Under the pieces are notes generated by a model that was given only the letters and a program-made list of their open reading frames with translations, was not told the origin of the DNA and searched no databases. Positions 45,193 through 54,551 of a stretch of DNA of 64,000 nucleotides are shown here, piece by piece (the first letter of the stretch is position 1; each line of letters starts with the position of its first letter). The DNA lies in assembly GCA_965116195.1 (NCBI GenBank), contig OZ220491.1, forward strand, positions 1,860,001-1,924,000. Reading direction: 5' to 3'. The DNA is from Aldehydirespirator sp965116195. Its GTDB lineage: Bacteria; Actinomycetota; Acidimicrobiia; Acidimicrobiales; Aldehydirespiratoraceae. The position numbers were made by a program, and so were the translations under genes.

Positions 45193-48100
45193 GTGATCAC
45201 CATCATTTATCACGAGACCGATGGTGTCATAGTCGAGGCGACACGCGTGCTGCATGAACTTTCGTCTCACGGACTGCTGGATGACATCGCGTTCGTGATG
45301 ATCGGAGATGATCCCTCCGAAGGGCAACTCCACTTCGAACAACCGCTGGCCACCTGCGTACGGTCCGGAAACGACACGCAACTGGGGCTATACGACGCGC
45401 TTGCTCGTGCCGATCCACCCAGCGACGGTCGCTTGTACATGACAGCAGTGGTTTCGACACAACCAGCGCCGCAGGCCCAAGTGGCGCTGGCAGAAACACT
45501 GACCGATATTGCACAAACGGCCACGAGGTTGGCAGGCGACATAATCGTGGTTCCAAGTTGTCTGGCGGTACCGGAGTCGTGTACCGGTGGCAGCATCCTG
45601 CCAACCGAGGGGTTCTTCAGCGCACAGACCGCCAACTTCGTGGCCGTGCCAACCGACTGGCAGTTCGCATCCGGCGTGGCTGCGGGCATTGACTTCGCGG
45701 ATGCCAGCCGGGCCTCATGGCATGCGGCACTCGAGTTGGCAACGCTGACATCGGCTTGGCGCGTCATGACTGACAGCCCGTGGCGGCCCGAGATCAGCGC
45801 CCCGGGAGTGACCGGGTATGCGTACAAGTTCGTGAGAGCCTCGGCCAGGCTCAGAGTGATCCGTCGGCGCGAACCGGCTGCCAGTGAATTCCTCCCCGTG
45901 GCAGACGGCTTTTCGGCTACGCCTGTTCCCGAGATGATCACACGATCTGTGGCGATGCTGCATCCCAAGCAGTTCCGAATGGACAGCCAGATTGAGGGTT
46001 CAGCCAGTTCTGGCGCGCAGAACACCTTCATGAAAACAGTCGGTGCTGCTCTTGGTCGTATGTTCCCCCCGATGGCGGACGGCTTTCGAGGCTTCGCAAA
46101 GCGGGTCAAAGCAGAATTCCTGGTGACTTTCGGCGGCATCATCGGGTCCGGCAGTAGCGATCCGTCCTCAAACACCTCGGCAACAGATCCGGAAGACGAA
46201 ATCCCTGTCGTGCTCAGAGGATTTGATCCACGGGATTGGACCATTCTGGTACGTAGTGTGCTTGGAGTAGCCGACGGTGCCGATACCACCGACGCAGTCC
46301 GTGCCCGAGAAGCAGCCGGGAATCCAGAATACGTATTCGTCTCGCCGGAAAGTCCCGTTGACGATCTACTGGAGGAACGGATCCAATCCGGCGAACGAAA
46401 AGAAAAAACCGCCATCACTCCTGAGGATGCCACCGCTGACTCCGACACAGAAGAAGTCGATCTCTCCGACACAAAAGAAGTGGATCCCTCCGACACAGGA
46501 GAGGTCGATTCCGACACAGAGCAGGCCGACTCCCACACGGAGGAGGAGCGGATCCAATCCGGCGAACGAAAAGCAGAACCCGCCGTCACTCCTGAAGATG
46601 ACACCCCTGACTCCGACACAGAAGAGGTCGATTCCGACACAAGAGTGGCCTCCGGCGCTCTGGCCAGACTTTACTACACCAGAGGTGGAAAACTCCACTG
46701 GTCGGATCATCAACGATCCCCGACCGACAGGGTGCAGGCCCATGATGATTCCGTTCTTGGTGTGGATAATGAGGATACCTCCGAGGGCAATGATGTGGTA
46801 GTTCTAAATCCGGACGCAAGAGAAGTCGCCACTGATCAATGGCAAACTGATACGGTAAGCGACGAAGGCTGTCATGATGCAGATGCGACAACACCAATAT
46901 CCGAGGGTGATGCTGCTAAATTTCTGGAACATATAGATGAGGAAACGGAAGAAGTCTCAGTTGCAGTGGAGCAAGAAACTCAACTCTCTGAGTCAGATAT
47001 TGATAACCTTTATGTGAACACTGATGATCAAGAGACTTATAACGAACCACGTATTCATGGGGAAACCGTTGATGAAGAGTCCAATGACGAGGTAGACGCT
47101 GATGAGGAACCTGTTGACGAAACAGATCATGAGGAAACTAATGACAAAGCCGACGCTCATGAACCGGACCTTGACGAGCCGGAGTTACACAAGCCGGACA
47201 TCGATGATGCCGATGTTCAGTCAGAACCCGATTTGCTTGTTGATATCACCGAGGAAGAGGACAGACCCAAGGCACTGCTTACACTCCTTGATGATGTCTT
47301 TGATGATGAAATCAGCAAGGCAGTGGATCGGCGTAAGTGGCTGCAAACTCAACTCGAGAACTGCCAGCAAAAAGAAAGAGAACTAACTGGTAGAGACGCT
47401 CCTCCTGCTGCCCTGTTGGTAACCGTCATGGGGTTTTTCATCACTGTATACACTGTGATAGCCAGTTACGTGTTGCAACTGGATTTCTTGGATATGAACG
47501 ACATGGACGAGGTACTCCGAACGCGTCTCGCTTTGGTGATGGTGGCGATAACCTGGATGGTGCTGCTGTACGCCCTCATTCCCCATAGCGATGATGACCC
47601 GCGTGCCGGCCAGTCCTACTATATGAAATGCGCCACAGTCGTGGGCATTTGTTTTGGTCTGGCGATCGTCTTCGCCAGATCTCTTTCGGATCTGTTTGAC
47701 AAGGCACCCTGGCGAGGAATCGTGCTTTTGGTGTTTATTGCGGTCACGCTTGTACTGAGTTGGGAGGTACGGCAGTCGGGTAAGGAGTCGCAGCGACCGG
47801 CAAGTCGTTTTCTGGCACTGGGCTGGACGATCTGCTTTGTCATCACCGGTATTCTGGTCTACGCCCAACTGGACTTCTCGACCTTCAAGAGAGGTGATAT
47901 CTCGGAGTTCTTTGAGAGATACGGCGAGAATCTAAGGTATGCTGCGATAGTTGTGGCGGTCTTGTTGTTTTTGCTTGCTCTCGTCATATTGTTTGTCAGC
48001 GACCGGGGCAGCGAAGGCCGTATCAGGCGTTTGCGCGCTGAGATACGGGAACTTCAAGACGAACTGCGGCGCAGAGAGCTTGTGCCGTTGCTGCGTGGCC

Positions 48101-48846
48101 TACGAATAAACTGGCTCGGCAGTGCTGCTGCACTCGACTATATTCTCAGACGAAATATCCCCGCCGAGCTGACCTCAAACAATGGTCCAGAGAAGCTCTA
48201 TTCGCCGCTGCTGCGACTGGCAATAGGCTACCGTGACGCGTACAGGCCGCCGCCGGCACCCGGTTGGCTGTGCGCACAGTATGAAGCAGTTGTTGAGGCC
48301 AACTCCAAACGCGAGACGCGTTCGGGCACCGTGGACTCCAATCGACCTGAAGCAAGCACGATGGTGAGCCCGATCGGCAAGCGTGGTCTGCTTGCTACTC
48401 CTGGTCCTGATCCACGCTGGGAGTTGGCACGCCGACTCCGTGCAGGTGAGTTTGATGATACGTTGCTGTCGGATGCGGGGAGAGTAGCGGATGCGTCACT
48501 TGAAGATTCCGAGATCAACATCTTGAGTGAGATAGCCCCGGTGGAGCCTTCAAGGCTGCCGGTCGGCATACTCGGACGCGGCGCAGCCGCCCTCAATCGC
48601 GTTGAGATGGTCAGTTTCTGGTGGTGGCCCTACAGAGTCGAAGAGCCCAGTTCCATTTCACCTGTTTCACCTCCGAAGTTCGGGCAAGTTGTTCGGTCAC
48701 CCGACAAGGACTCTTACCTCGCTGTCAGGCTTGATATCTCCGAACCGATTCTGGAGGGTCAACTCTCCGGCAGATCAACGCCTCCGGCAGGTTCTGACGA
48801 AGATGAACCTCCGCCGACACCAAGCCCCACTGCCGGGTTGGGCTGA
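45193..48846 (+). CDS. Giant six-helix membrane protein with acidic linker, unknown family
   Basis: A 1217-residue protein from GTG 45193 (GGAG at 45182-45185); the frame extends upstream into the previous gene but without plausible protein. Residues 1-400 form a soluble domain starting VITIIYHETDG. Residues about 400-730 are extremely rich in Asp, Glu, Ser and Thr and contain a duplicated unit EERIQSGERK (57 codons apart). Six hydrophobic helices lie at about 735-940 (for example LLVTVMGFFITVYTVIASYV and YAAIVVAVLLFLLALVILFV), then a coiled coil (RIRRLRAEIRELQDELRRRE) and a cytosolic C-terminal domain. Located between the tubulin-like and protease genes, it is a candidate membrane anchor or channel of the system. 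Confidence 0.8.
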   Translation: MITIIYHETDGVIVEATRVLHELSSHGLLDDIAFVMIGDDPSEGQLHFEQPLATCVRSGNDTQLGLYDALARADPPSDGRLYMTAVVSTQPAPQAQVALAETLTDIAQTATRLAGDIIVVPSCLAVPESCTGGSILPTEGFFSAQTANFVAVPTDWQFASGVAAGIDFADASRASWHAALELATLTSAWRVMTDSPWRPEISAPGVTGYAYKFVRASARLRVIRRREPAASEFLPVADGFSATPVPEMITRSVAMLHPKQFRMDSQIEGSASSGAQNTFMKTVGAALGRMFPPMADGFRGFAKRVKAEFLVTFGGIIGSGSSDPSSNTSATDPEDEIPVVLRGFDPRDWTILVRSVLGVADGADTTDAVRAREAAGNPEYVFVSPESPVDDLLEERIQSGERKEKTAITPEDATADSDTEEVDLSDTKEVDPSDTGEVDSDTEQADSHTEEERIQSGERKAEPAVTPEDDTPDSDTEEVDSDTRVASGALARLYYTRGGKLHWSDHQRSPTDRVQAHDDSVLGVDNEDTSEGNDVVVLNPDAREVATDQWQTDTVSDEGCHDADATTPISEGDAAKFLEHIDEETEEVSVAVEQETQLSESDIDNLYVNTDDQETYNEPRIHGETVDEESNDEVDADEEPVDETDHEETNDKADAHEPDLDEPELHKPDIDDADVQSEPDLLVDITEEEDRPKALLTLLDDVFDDEISKAVDRRKWLQTQLENCQQKERELTGRDAPPAALLVTVMGFFITVYTVIASYVLQLDFLDMNDMDEVLRTRLALVMVAITWMVLLYALIPHSDDDPRAGQSYYMKCATVVGICFGLAIVFARSLSDLFDKAPWRGIVLLVFIAVTLVLSWEVRQSGKESQRPASRFLALGWTICFVITGILVYAQLDFSTFKRGDISEFFERYGENLRYAAIVVAVLLFLLALVILFVSDRGSEGRIRRLRAEIRELQDELRRRELVPLLRGLRINWLGSAAALDYILRRNIPAELTSNNGPEKLYSPLLRLAIGYRDAYRPPPAPGWLCAQYEAVVEANSKRETRSGTVDSNRPEASTMVSPIGKRGLLATPGPDPRWELARRLRAGEFDDTLLSDAGRVADASLEDSEINILSEIAPVEPSRLPVGILGRGAAALNRVEMVSFWWWPYRVEEPSSISPVSPPKFGQVVRSPDKDSYLAVRLDISEPILEGQLSGRSTPPAGSDEDEPPPTPSPTAGLG

Positions 48847-48858
48847 CACTCCAAGACC

Positions 48859-50139
48859 ATGGCCAACAGCCCTCTCTATCGCCGTCGCCCACCGGCTCGC
48901 CAGCCACCCACTCCAAGCAGCAAGCCTCCAAGCAGAAGCACTCCTCAGCAGCGATATCACAGGACACCCGTTGGCGTAGGAACCGGCAAGCCCAACGGTC
49001 GTTTCGCCAACTTGTCAGCGGGACTGGCCGACCACCTGCGCGGACGCCCGCTGGTTATTCTCGCGTCGGCCCTCGCCCTCCTGTTGTTGATTACGTTGCC
49101 ACTCGCCCTACTTCTCGGAAGAAATGACGACTCCGAAGTCCGAACAGAAGTGGCTGCCGACGACATCACCTCATCACCACCAGATGCCCAAGAAGAATCT
49201 CCCTTAGCACCTAGCACTACCACGCCAGATGACCCACCAACAACCGTTGCTGAACCTGAACCGCCGCCACCCACCACGACCGTAACCAACGAACCTGAAC
49301 CCGAACCCAACCCACCACCACCCACCACGACCGTAACCAACGAACCTGAACCCGAACCCAACCCACCACCACCCACCACTGCCGCAGTCACCACACCAGA
49401 GTCGCCACCCACCACCGAACCCGACATACCCGAACCGTCACCGTCCACCACTACATCCAACACACCAGATGACCCACCACCAACAACCACCGCCGCACCC
49501 CCCGCACAAGAACCTAACCCTGAGCCCGAGCCAGACTGGAACGAAATCGCCCGCTCAGTCGTCGTCGTCTGGGCGCGTGGATGCCAATGGGGTGGATCAG
49601 GTACGGTAGTTCTCAACGGGGAATATATCCTTACAAACGCACATGTTGTGCTGACGGAAGCAGGCAGGACTTGCACGGATATCCAGGTTGGATTCATTGA
49701 CACTTTTGAAGACGAACCAAGCGGGTGGATCAGCGCCACCCTGGTAGCCACAGAGTGGGAGATCTGGAATTTTGTACCGGACTTGGCCGTTCTGAAGTTG
49801 AGTCGACGAGTTGATCGGCCCAGCATTCCTGTCGCTGCCCACCAACTTGAACTCAACGAGGAAATCACAGTTCTTGGTTTTCCGGAATTTGGAGGTCAGA
49901 CAATCACTTCGGTCAGTGGTGTGTATGCTGGAATGGACGAAGACAACGGCTATGATGTCCTGAAGACAGATGCCGACATAAGTTCTGGCAACAGCGGAGG
50001 TGCGGCCTTCGACTCACAGGGCCATTTCATCGGAGTTCCAACATACATCAGATTCGCGGAAAGTGGAGCTGGCGTCCTGGGAAGACTAATATCATCAAAG
50101 GATGCAGCACGCTTCCTGGAACGCAACGTAGATGACTAA
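48859..50139 (+). CDS. Membrane-anchored trypsin-like serine protease
   Basis: A 426-residue protein. A basic/Pro-rich cytosolic N-terminus (about 1-63), one membrane helix (PLVILASALALLLLITLPLA, about 65-88), a Pro/Thr/Glu linker with repeats of PTTTVTNEPEPEPNPPP (about 115-215), and an extracellular S1-type protease. The triad is visible: His262 in TNAHVV, Asp308 in PDLAVLKL and Ser379 in SSGNSGGAA. HtrA-like PDZ domains are absent. It starts 12 bp after the giant membrane protein and completes the operon. It could cleave the vWA ectodomain or a surface target; this is inference. Confidence 0.88.
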   Translation: MANSPLYRRRPPARQPPTPSSKPPSRSTPQQRYHRTPVGVGTGKPNGRFANLSAGLADHLRGRPLVILASALALLLLITLPLALLLGRNDDSEVRTEVAADDITSSPPDAQEESPLAPSTTTPDDPPTTVAEPEPPPPTTTVTNEPEPEPNPPPPTTTVTNEPEPEPNPPPPTTAAVTTPESPPTTEPDIPEPSPSTTTSNTPDDPPPTTTAAPPAQEPNPEPEPDWNEIARSVVVVWARGCQWGGSGTVVLNGEYILTNAHVVLTEAGRTCTDIQVGFIDTFEDEPSGWISATLVATEWEIWNFVPDLAVLKLSRRVDRPSIPVAAHQLELNEEITVLGFPEFGGQTITSVSGVYAGMDEDNGYDVLKTDADISSGNSGGAAFDSQGHFIGVPTYIRFAESGAGVLGRLISSKDAARFLERNVDD

Positions 50140-50399
50140 CTCAACGAACAAGCCAGTCCGCCCAACCCCCTGCAATCGAGTTTTGCATCTGCGAACCTGA
50201 GCCAAACCCAACCGCAGCGCCATAACATCACTAACCATCGAGGCCCTCCGGGACCGTTGCCGACTTTTCATCACCAACACCTAGCAGGATCTTAACCACC
50301 CAACCCCCCCCCCCCCTTGTTTTCGCGGAGGGCTCTAGTTTCTGTCCGCATCACGGGGTGCCGGTTTTGGTCGTCGCTCCACCACCACACACTCACGCC
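50140..50399 (+). other. Non-coding gap with a 13-base C homopolymer
   Basis: A run of 13 cytosines lies at 50304-50316, a site prone to slippage or assembly error. No gene or clear terminator follows the protease gene here. Confidence 0.85.
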
Positions 50400-50520
50400 G
50401 CTGCGGATCATTGACCGATCCGTTGCGGGTACCCCGGTGGAGTTCGCCACCGCTCATATCGCCAAGGACGCAGCATGCTTCTTGAAGCGCCATGTTGACA
50501 AAGCCCAACAAGCTACGTAG
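50400..50520 (+). pseudogene. Fragment of a second trypsin-like protease gene (3' end only)
   Basis: The frame ending at TAG 50518-50520 encodes IAKDAACFLKRHVDKAQQAT, closely matching the C-terminus SSKDAARFLERNVDD of the intact protease about 300 bp upstream. The remainder of the gene is missing, so this is a remnant of a tandem duplication. Confidence 0.6.
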
Positions 50521-50663
50521 CCAGCACAATACCTACGACCAAGTTGGCATCTACGCGGATAACTCTCAGTGACTAATCGGGCCTAACCTCTTCCTACGCT
50601 CTCGAACTCTAGGCTCCAACCTACAATCACAAAGGCTCATGTTCTGACAATTTATCCTGGCTA

Positions 50664-51776
50664 TTACTGGGAGCGGAGCCAGGAGCGTGTGGAGTTGTGG
50701 GTGAAGCGGAGTTTGCCGCGGCCTGCGGGTTCTATGACACCTGCTTCCAAGAGGCGTCTCCTATAGGTTTGAACGTAGTTGGAGGTGCGATTAAGTCTCG
50801 CTGCGATCTGGTTGACCTCGGAGTCGGCATCGTCGTCGAGAGCCATTGCCTGCAAAAAGGCCCTGTCCATATCCGATAATCCGCTCCAGATCGGTTTGAT
50901 GATCTGGTCCACCAGAGACTGCTCGGCTTCCAATGCACCGCTTCGGGCGTGGTTCAGTTTGATGTGATGGTCCGGTGCGGCCATCTCCCAACTGTTGTAG
51001 CCGAGCAACTGGATGGTGAACGGGTGTCCGCCTGATGCGTCCACGGTGTAGCGCAAGGCATCGTCGTCAATGCTGCCTCCAGCGTTGATAATTGGTACCA
51101 GCAGGGCCTGCTGGGTGTCTTCACGGCTGAGAGGAAGCAACCGGGCACGAGCACAACGCTGGAAGAAGGTCATGCCACGATCAGCCAGCAATGTCTCGTC
51201 TATCTCAGGCAGTGCAGCACCAACAAAAGCCATCGGAAGCAACTCCCGGCGGGCTATGTGTTGCACCGCCACTGCTATCTCAGTGGCATCGTCGCGCTCC
51301 ACGGCTTGCAACTCGTCCACGGTGAGCAGCAGTCCGGTAGCGCCTTCGGCAAGCAGCTCGGCCAGCGAGGTGAGAGAAGAACGCAAATCCACTGTGACCC
51401 TGGAATTGGTCATGGGCTGTTGCGTCCATGCCACCTCGATTCCCATCACCCTTACCGACGAGATGCGTCTTGACGGTTTGCCCTCTTCAGCCTCCCGCAG
51501 GTGTTCCAACGCAGCGTTGGTTATCTGCCGACAAAGGTCGCGGGTTGATGCCGACACCGAGATCACCCTCCAGCCAAGCCGCAGCGCGGCCTCCTCCGCC
51601 TCGTTCAGCAACACCGTTTTGCCTGAGCCTCGTACTCCAGTGATCAGCATCGTGGAGTCGGGGTGCGCCGGCCCTCGCTCAAACGCCCGATGGAACCTGG
51701 CGATGACATCGTCTCTGCCGGCCAGCATCGGTGGTGACGTTCCGAAGGTCGGCAGGAAGGGGTTGCTCTGGGCCAT
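50664..51776 (-). CDS. AAA/ORC-like P-loop ATPase with C-terminal winged helix
   Basis: A 370-residue STAND/ORC-like ATPase. Walker A is GVRGSGKTVLLNE (G47-T54), Walker B LLLTVDELQAVE (about 168-178), with a sensor-like AFVGAALPEI. The C-terminal 80 residues (VNQIAARLNRTSNYVQTYRRRLLEAGVIEP) form a DNA-binding winged helix. Such stand-alone ATPases occur often in actinobacteria, and their function is generally not known. It is convergent with the protease operon across 525 bp, so it is not clearly part of that system. The start is ATG 51776 with GGAAG upstream. Confidence 0.85.
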   Translation of the reverse strand: MAQSNPFLPTFGTSPPMLAGRDDVIARFHRAFERGPAHPDSTMLITGVRGSGKTVLLNEAEEAALRLGWRVISVSASTRDLCRQITNAALEHLREAEEGKPSRRISSVRVMGIEVAWTQQPMTNSRVTVDLRSSLTSLAELLAEGATGLLLTVDELQAVERDDATEIAVAVQHIARRELLPMAFVGAALPEIDETLLADRGMTFFQRCARARLLPLSREDTQQALLVPIINAGGSIDDDALRYTVDASGGHPFTIQLLGYNSWEMAAPDHHIKLNHARSGALEAEQSLVDQIIKPIWSGLSDMDRAFLQAMALDDDADSEVNQIAARLNRTSNYVQTYRRRLLEAGVIEPAGRGKLRFTHNSTRSWLRSQ

Positions 51777-52070
51777 ATGGCTTCCGCTCTCGCAGGCCTT
51801 TAACTTCTTATCACTTTATCACTTCTTTTAACTTTGCTCCTGTCTACGGCATGTCCACAAACCGCTCACAGTTGCATCAAGTCAACTGCCCGTGTACGGC
51901 CTGTCGCTCCCGGCGGAAGACGATGCTCGGATGGAGGACTCGGCAACTGGCCCTGTACGGCCTGTTGCTCCTGCCTACGGGATGTCCACAGGCCGATCAC
52001 CGCTCACGACGCTCCTCAAGCACCCGATGGCTCGGTCTTGATACGACAGTGAAGCGTTTAGCAGCGAGGC
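51777..52070 (+). repeat. Short degenerate repeats between the ATPase and SDR genes
   Basis: GTACGGCCTGTCGCTCC and GTACGGCCTGTTGCTCC (near 51894 and 51955), and CTACGGCATGTCCACA and CTACGGGATGTCCACA (near 51845 and 51975), form a partial repeat of about 60-130 bp. No gene is seen in this 294-bp gap. Confidence 0.7.
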
Positions 52071-52964
52071 TCACATAGCGAGGTCATGGCCGGGGGGCAT
52101 TTCGGCTCGGCCGATGGCTTCGGCTCGCTCGTGCAACAGCGCAGCAGTGTCTTCCAGATTTCTGGCGATGATGTAACGACGTTGCTCAACACCGTCCAGC
52201 ACAAACTCACCCAACTCATCCAGGTCGGCAACCTCGGGATCCTCGCCGCGTGCGGCAGCGATCATCTGCTTCAACTCGTCAAAGGTCAGGCTGCGCCGAC
52301 CTGTGGCCTCACCGACCCGGCGCAGATGTTCAGGACGGTTGCGCTGAGCATTGAACAGGCCGGTGTTCATCAGACCGCCCGACGGGTAAAACACAGAAGC
52401 TCTCAGAGCAGTACCCTCGCTGATCAGGTTTGCGTTGAGCGCCTCGGTAAAACAACTGACCGCAGCCTTTGAAGACGCATACACCGACGCTGTGGGCACG
52501 GGCGCAAACCCACCATCGCCCGACGACGTGACGATCACCTGACCCGGCTCACCTGTGGCAATCATGCGAGGCACGAAAGCCCAGGTGCAGATGGCCACAC
52601 CAAACACGTTGACACCGAAGCACCAGCGCCAGTCGTTGGGTTCCTGCTGCCAGGGCTTGCCCCCACCACCCGAGGTCACACCAGCGTTATTGAACAGCAG
52701 GTTGCAACGCCCGTGAGTTTCAAACACATGGGAAGCCAGCGCGGTGACGGACTGCTCGTCACTCACATCTGTACGCACACCCTCAACCGGACCCAGCGCC
52801 GACAATTCCACCACTGCCGACTCCAGCACCATCTCCTCTACATCGGCGATCACCACGACAGCGCCCCGACGCAACAACGCTTTGACAATGCCCTTGCCTA
52901 TGCCACTCGCACCACCAGTGACCACAGCAACAGCACCATCCACACTCAGATGCTCAATACTCAC
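52071..52964 (-). CDS. Short-chain dehydrogenase/reductase
   Basis: NAD(P)-dependent oxidoreductase of 297 residues with classical SDR motifs: TGGASGIGKGIV (nucleotide binding, TGxxxGIG), NNAG (about residue 92), and Ser plus Y-x3-K in ASVYASSKAAV (about 163-172). ADVEE after the second strand suggests NAD preference. A roughly 40-residue C-terminal extension rich in charged residues follows. The substrate is unknown. It is downstream of the methyltransferase on the same strand with a 36-bp gap. Confidence 0.9.
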   Translation of the reverse strand: MSIEHLSVDGAVAVVTGGASGIGKGIVKALLRRGAVVVIADVEEMVLESAVVELSALGPVEGVRTDVSDEQSVTALASHVFETHGRCNLLFNNAGVTSGGGGKPWQQEPNDWRWCFGVNVFGVAICTWAFVPRMIATGEPGQVIVTSSGDGGFAPVPTASVYASSKAAVSCFTEALNANLISEGTALRASVFYPSGGLMNTGLFNAQRNRPEHLRRVGEATGRRSLTFDELKQMIAAARGEDPEVADLDELGEFVLDGVEQRRYIIARNLEDTAALLHERAEAIGRAEMPPGHDLAM

Positions 52965-53000
52965 GCATTACCTCCCGTACCAGCGATGAGCCGACGACGC

Positions 53001-54551
53001 TCAGAACAATACAGCCTGCCGATCGCGACCGGCAACGATCTCAGCCAGATCTTCCACATCTTGCGGTACTGCCAGTCGATCATCAATCGCCGTCAACAGT
53101 TCCCCTACTTCTGTCAATACTGCATCTCGGTCGCTGTATTCGAGCACTGCGAAAAGATCAACTCGTTGCAGCAACTTCTTGGTCACAGGTCTCTTGGAGT
53201 CAGAGAACATCAATGCTCCAAGCAGGTGCGTAACGCACGAAGTATTGAGAAGCGAGAAAAGCACCGCAGCTTGAGTTACATCAGCACAAGGCAACAAATA
53301 CGATGTATCGTCAATAATAACAGGCTTGCCCTCCATCGGCCCCACAAGTTGAAACTTGGGAACCTTGTGTAGACCCGACACAGCGATCTTGTAGTCTGTA
53401 AAGCTATACTCACCCACTCCGAATATAGCAAAAGGTGGCCTTCCTCTATAGATCCTTGATCGGCGGGCCTCAAACAAATCACGGTGTGCCGACAAATAAC
53501 CCCATAGTTTGGGTGCCGTATTGCGCAGTCGAAGCGTGGTCTGCTTGAGATCATGCTGAGTAAGGATTATCCAGCGAGAGGGTTCTGTAGTGTCACCATG
53601 TTCCAACTGAGTGCCTTTGATGAGCGGGAATACGTGGTCTGACTCTACTTCGACCTTTGTGCCAAGTTTGTTGGTCAACGAGCCATCAGGAGTCTTCGCA
53701 AGTTCCAACACTGATGCCGAGTCGTGCTTTACACCCTGTCTCCACTCAACCGGTGAGATACCGTCAAGATGTGAGACTGTGCGGTAGGCACGAACATCAG
53801 ACACAAGAGCATGATTTGAGAAACCTATAATCTGCATAGGCTCTCTAGCCGATATTGATTCATAGACCGGAATATCACGGATGATTTCCTTACCGCCACA
53901 CTTGATAATCGCAAGGCAAGCATCAACGGACGCGCCAAAAGCCCTATGCGCATCCAATCGATAGATTGATGCATGTTCTACAGGCCATCCCATTTTTTGA
54001 GAGTGGTGGAAGACATTTCTGGCAACTGCTGTTTTGACCAGTAGCGCGATCGTGGGCTTCTGCGGTGCAAGTTCCCTCATCAGTTTGAGCATTATGGACT
54101 CCGCAATGTCAAAGTTGGCCGCACCTGTGACAGCATCCAGCCCTGACAGTCCTTTGATATTTCTTCTGTGTGGACGATTGACACCACCCAGCGAACCAAG
54201 TTCAGCGTTGGTTACCCACGGAGGATTACCAACAACCAACAGGGGCCCATCCGTGATCCACTGAATATCTTTGCCTAGGTCAATATCAAAAATGTTCCGA
54301 TGCAACAAGCGAACATTCCGTGCATCGTGCCCTAGTGTGCCTCTGGCATCGGAAAGATGCCGCGCTTGTATGTCAAGGCCCACCAACTCAATCGGGGCAG
54401 GGTCCACCGCCAAAGCCGATACCAGAAAGCTACCAGTGCCACAGGTCGGCTCCAACACCCGAGACCACTTCACGCCTCGGCGAGCCAACACTTCAAACAC
54501 CGCTGTTGACAAATCAACAGGAGTCTGCCAATCTCCAAGCGCTCGACTCAC
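53001..54551 (-). CDS. N6-adenine DNA methyltransferase-like protein, no adjacent nuclease
   Basis: A 516-residue class I methyltransferase. VLEPTCGTGSFLVSAL (SAM-binding motif I, about residue 32) and VVGNPPWVTNAELG (the N-P-P-W catalytic motif of adenine methyltransferases, about 108) are clear. The C-terminal half (SRIYRGRPPFAIFGVGEYSF, target-recognition-like) resembles type IIG/Eco57I or BREX-type methylases without a nuclease domain. GTG 54551 overlaps the stop of a 71-residue upstream gene by 4 bp (GTGA). No restriction enzyme is next to it, so it may be an orphan methylase or part of an unrecognised defence pair. Confidence 0.8.
   Translation of the reverse strand: MSRALGDWQTPVDLSTAVFEVLARRGVKWSRVLEPTCGTGSFLVSALAVDPAPIELVGLDIQARHLSDARGTLGHDARNVRLLHRNIFDIDLGKDIQWITDGPLLVVGNPPWVTNAELGSLGGVNRPHRRNIKGLSGLDAVTGAANFDIAESIMLKLMRELAPQKPTIALLVKTAVARNVFHHSQKMGWPVEHASIYRLDAHRAFGASVDACLAIIKCGGKEIIRDIPVYESISAREPMQIIGFSNHALVSDVRAYRTVSHLDGISPVEWRQGVKHDSASVLELAKTPDGSLTNKLGTKVEVESDHVFPLIKGTQLEHGDTTEPSRWIILTQHDLKQTTLRLRNTAPKLWGYLSAHRDLFEARRSRIYRGRPPFAIFGVGEYSFTDYKIAVSGLHKVPKFQLVGPMEGKPVIIDDTSYLLPCADVTQAAVLFSLLNTSCVTHLLGALMFSDSKRPVTKKLLQRVDLFAVLEYSDRDAVLTEVGELLTAIDDRLAVPQDVEDLAEIVAGRDRQAVLF

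Noticed and set aside
50664..51776. Treating the P-loop ATPase as a part of the tubulin-like system
   Set aside because: It is on the opposite strand, 525 bp away, and such ATPases are widespread as single genes; co-occurrence data would be needed.
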